From contig CAJUES010000008.1 in assembly GCA_910585765.1 (NCBI GenBank), positions 1 through 64,000 on the forward strand: 64,000 bases of DNA, written 5' to 3'. The stretch comes from an uncultured Lachnospiraceae bacterium (GTDB lineage: Bacteria; Bacillota; Clostridia; Lachnospirales; Lachnospiraceae). The position numbers and the translations under genes are program-made. Below are positions 62,067 through 64,000 of the stretch, in pieces. Numbering within the stretch: the stretch's first letter is position 1; each line of letters begins with the position of its first letter. The notes under the pieces were generated by a model that did not search any database, was not told the DNA's origin, and saw nothing but the letters and a program-made list of their open reading frames with translations.

Positions 62067-62801
62067 ATGATTCGATTGATTCTCGTGGCAGGCTTTGTCA
62101 TCCTCTTTCTGATACTGAGCATACCGGTCATGTTCGTGGAGTGGATCATCGGCAGGTTCGATCCCGGCCTGAAGAGCCGCTCCAGTCTGGCGATCGTCTG
62201 CTGGGCATTCCGTTGCGTGCGCTTTCTGTCCGGCGCGAAGGTGGATTATATCGGTGAGGAGAACATCCCGTCGGACACGCCGGTGCTCTATATCGGAAAC
62301 CACAGAAGCTTTTTTGACGTCGTGCTGACCTACATCCGCGTCCCCCGTCCCACAGGCTATATCGCAAAGAAAAGCATGGAAAAAGTCCCTCTGCTCAATA
62401 TCTGGATGCGCAACCTCCACTGCCTGTTCCTCGACCGCGAGAATATCAAGGCTGGCATGCAGACCATTCTCGCCGCGATCGACCTGATGAAGAACGGCAA
62501 GTCCGTCTGCATCTTTCCCGAGGGGACCAGAAACAAGGAGGAGGGCACGCTGCTGCCCTTTCACGAGGGAAGCTTCAAGATCGCTGCCAAAGCAGACTGC
62601 CCGATCGTTCCCATGACGATCAACAACAGTGCCGCTGTCTTTGAAAACCAGTTTCCGTGGATCAAAAAGGCTCACGTTATCATTGAGTACGGCAAACCGA
62701 TCTACATCAGGGAACTCCCCAGAGAGCAGCAGAAAAAGCTGGCGCCCTACGTGCAGGAGATCATCATGGAGACCTATGACAAAAATAAGCACAACATCTG
62801 A
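62067..62801 (+). CDS. plsC: 1-acyl-sn-glycerol-3-phosphate acyltransferase
   Basis: A 244-aa membrane-associated acyltransferase that makes phosphatidic acid. One N-terminal helix (about 3-24), catalytic NH(79)RSFFD(84) motif, GYIAKKSMEKVPLLN, FPEGTR at 150-155 and the block IVPMTINNSA: the four PlsC motifs in order. The ATG at 62067 is the first in frame; GGAAAGG lies about 12 nt upstream. Single gene ending at a shared terminator. Confidence 0.93.
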   Translation: MIRLILVAGFVILFLILSIPVMFVEWIIGRFDPGLKSRSSLAIVCWAFRCVRFLSGAKVDYIGEENIPSDTPVLYIGNHRSFFDVVLTYIRVPRPTGYIAKKSMEKVPLLNIWMRNLHCLFLDRENIKAGMQTILAAIDLMKNGKSVCIFPEGTRNKEEGTLLPFHEGSFKIAAKADCPIVPMTINNSAAVFENQFPWIKKAHVIIEYGKPIYIRELPREQQKKLAPYVQEIIMETYDKNKHNI

Positions 62802-62829
62802 AAAAGCAGGATACTTTACCGAACAGACT

Positions 62830-62871
62830 ACATAAATCGGGGGATGCCTTCTGGCATCCCCCGATTTATGT
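62830..62871. terminator. Bidirectional terminator between plsC and murF
   Basis: A perfect 19-bp stem (GGGGGATGCC core) with a TTCT tetraloop and A/T-rich bases on both sides, between convergent genes. Confidence 0.9.
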
Positions 62872-62874
62872 ACA

Positions 62875-64000
62875 TCATGTCAGCATTGTAATGATATCCT
62901 CAAAATGCATGCCGTGCGACGCCTTGACGAGCACGATATCACCGTCGCGAACGATCGCACCGATATCAGCAAACAGCGCTTCCTTGCTCTCGTAATAATA
63001 CGCTTTCACAGTCGTGTTCTCCACACTCCTTGCGCCATCGTACATGTCTCTGCACAGTCTCCCCACACAGATGACCACGTCGATATCCTTCTGTGCCGCA
63101 TAGATGCCGACCTCGCGGTGCAATGCCGCCTCGTCTGCGCCAAGCTCGAACATATCCCCGAGAATCGCCGTCTTGCGCGCCCTTCCGCGCGCATCCGTCA
63201 CATCCGGGATATCCGTGATGTGGAGCAGATCGATCGCCGCCTTCACCGAGACCGGATTGGCATTGTAACAGTCGTCGATCAGTGTCAGCCTGTCAGTGCG
63301 GATCACATGGCTTCTGCCCCCGACAGCCTCCACGTCCCGGATCCCAGCCTGGATCTGCTGCGCCCCCAGCCCGAAGAGCACCCCCACCGTCGTCGCGGCG
63401 AGCGCGTTGTACAGCATATGTTCACCGGGGAGCGGTATCTCTGCCGTGAACACGATATCCGCTCCGGACTGCGCGAGCGCGCCCCCGATATGGATCCGCG
63501 CCCTGCTGCCCATCAGGCCCCTGTTCTCGCAGCTTTCCGCGCATACCGCACAGCCGCTCCCGCTGCCGAAAAATACCGGGACACTTCCCCTGACTTCCCT
63601 GATCGTATTGAGCTTGTCATCGTCACCGTTCAGGCAGATCTGCCCGCCCTCCTGCATAAAATCAAAGATCTCTGACTTTGCCCTGAGGATCCCATCCCTT
63701 GTTCCGAGGTTCTCGAGATGGCACTGTCCGATGTTCGTGATCAGGCACACATCCGGCCTGGCGATCCTGCTCAGCCTGTGCATCTCCCCGAAATCACTGA
63801 TCCCCATCTCCAGCACGGCGATCTCGCAATCCTCGCGGATCTGGAGCACGGTCAGCGGCAGTCCCACTTCGTTATTGTGGTTCCCCTCCGTCTTCAGCAC
63901 GCGAAATCCCTTTGACAGCACGCTTGCCACAAATTCCTTTGTGCTGGTCTTCCCGACACTGCCCGTGATGCCGACCACCCGGATGTCGAGCTGTCTCCTG
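62875..64000 (-). CDS. murF: UDP-MurNAc-tripeptide--D-Ala-D-Ala ligase, 5' part outside window
   Basis: The visible ~375 residues cover the central ATPase and C-terminal domains of a Mur ligase that adds D-Ala-D-Ala to the cell-wall precursor. The ATP loop GITGSVGKTSTKEF is near the window edge, followed by EGNHNNEVGLPLTVL, ITNIGQCHLENLGT and DCYNANPVSVKAAI, all MurF-like. The reading frame stays open to base 64000, so the start and N-terminal UDP-binding domain lie beyond the edge. It ends at the shared terminator with plsC. Confidence 0.94.
   Translation of the reverse strand, partial: RRQLDIRVVGITGSVGKTSTKEFVASVLSKGFRVLKTEGNHNNEVGLPLTVLQIREDCEIAVLEMGISDFGEMHRLSRIARPDVCLITNIGQCHLENLGTRDGILRAKSEIFDFMQEGGQICLNGDDDKLNTIREVRGSVPVFFGSGSGCAVCAESCENRGLMGSRARIHIGGALAQSGADIVFTAEIPLPGEHMLYNALAATTVGVLFGLGAQQIQAGIRDVEAVGGRSHVIRTDRLTLIDDCYNANPVSVKAAIDLLHITDIPDVTDARGRARKTAILGDMFELGADEAALHREVGIYAAQKDIDVVICVGRLCRDMYDGARSVENTTVKAYYYESKEALFADIGAIVRDGDIVLVKASHGMHFEDIITMLT

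Overview
The window looks like chromosomal DNA from a gut-type Clostridia bacterium, most likely a Lachnospiraceae member. This is inferred from content rather than a marker gene: several SBP/LplB/LplC-type sugar importers without their own ATPase, two-transmembrane AraC regulators, a BceRS/BceAB-type peptide-sensing module, many chemoreceptors, AGGAGG-type ribosome binding sites and a tRNA without encoded CCA. Most genes are on the minus strand.

Layout. (1) 0-12.9 kb is a defence-type island, all minus strand: a PLD/DEAH helicase with a DUF3427-like C-terminus, a Phd/YefM-ParE toxin-antitoxin pair, a complete four-gene Wadjet operon (jetD-jetA-jetB-jetC), an HD-domain hydrolase and a macro-domain gene with an internal deletion. 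It ends beside tRNA-Gln(CUG). (2) 13-18.6 kb: a duplicated-domain lipoprotein, a BlaI/M56-peptidase (BlaR1-like) pair with two palindromic operators, and a MerR/TipAS regulator. (3) 19-23.7 kb: one probable operon of solute-binding lipoprotein, chemoreceptor, response regulator and histidine kinase. (4) 24-27.3 kb: MATE exporter with XRE regulator, an unknown small protein and a stand-alone LytTR regulator. A ~11-bp phased repeat array ending in two perfect DnaA boxes and a broken GH2 glycosidase tail follow. (5) 28-32.8 kb: BceR-BceS-BceA-BceB-like peptide sensing and detoxification. (6) 33-37.9 kb: sugar importer with divergent LacI regulator. (7) 38-44 kb: a core-only tyrosine recombinase among fold-back repeats, a paired ABC exporter, and 1.4 kb of repeats with two orphan small transcription units. 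(8) 44-48.5 kb: Rpn-family nuclease, membrane-anchored unknown protein, D-Ala-D-Ala carboxypeptidase, and a ZIP metal transporter with a DtxR/MntR-like operator. (9) 48.8-52.9 kb: two more chemoreceptors. (10) 53-60 kb: a second sugar importer with a damaged rhamnogalacturonan-acetylesterase-like gene and a divergent membrane AraC regulator. (11) 60-64 kb: housekeeping genes pyrC, a PrcB-like lipoprotein, plsC, and murF, which runs off the right edge.

The best candidates for new biology are the defence island, the binding-protein/chemoreceptor/two-component operon, the DnaA-box-like array, the orphan promoter-small ORF-terminator units at 42.9-43.9 kb, and several dispersed fold-back repeat families, two of which supply the C-terminal codons of neighbouring genes. 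All assignments rest on reading motifs; no database search was possible.
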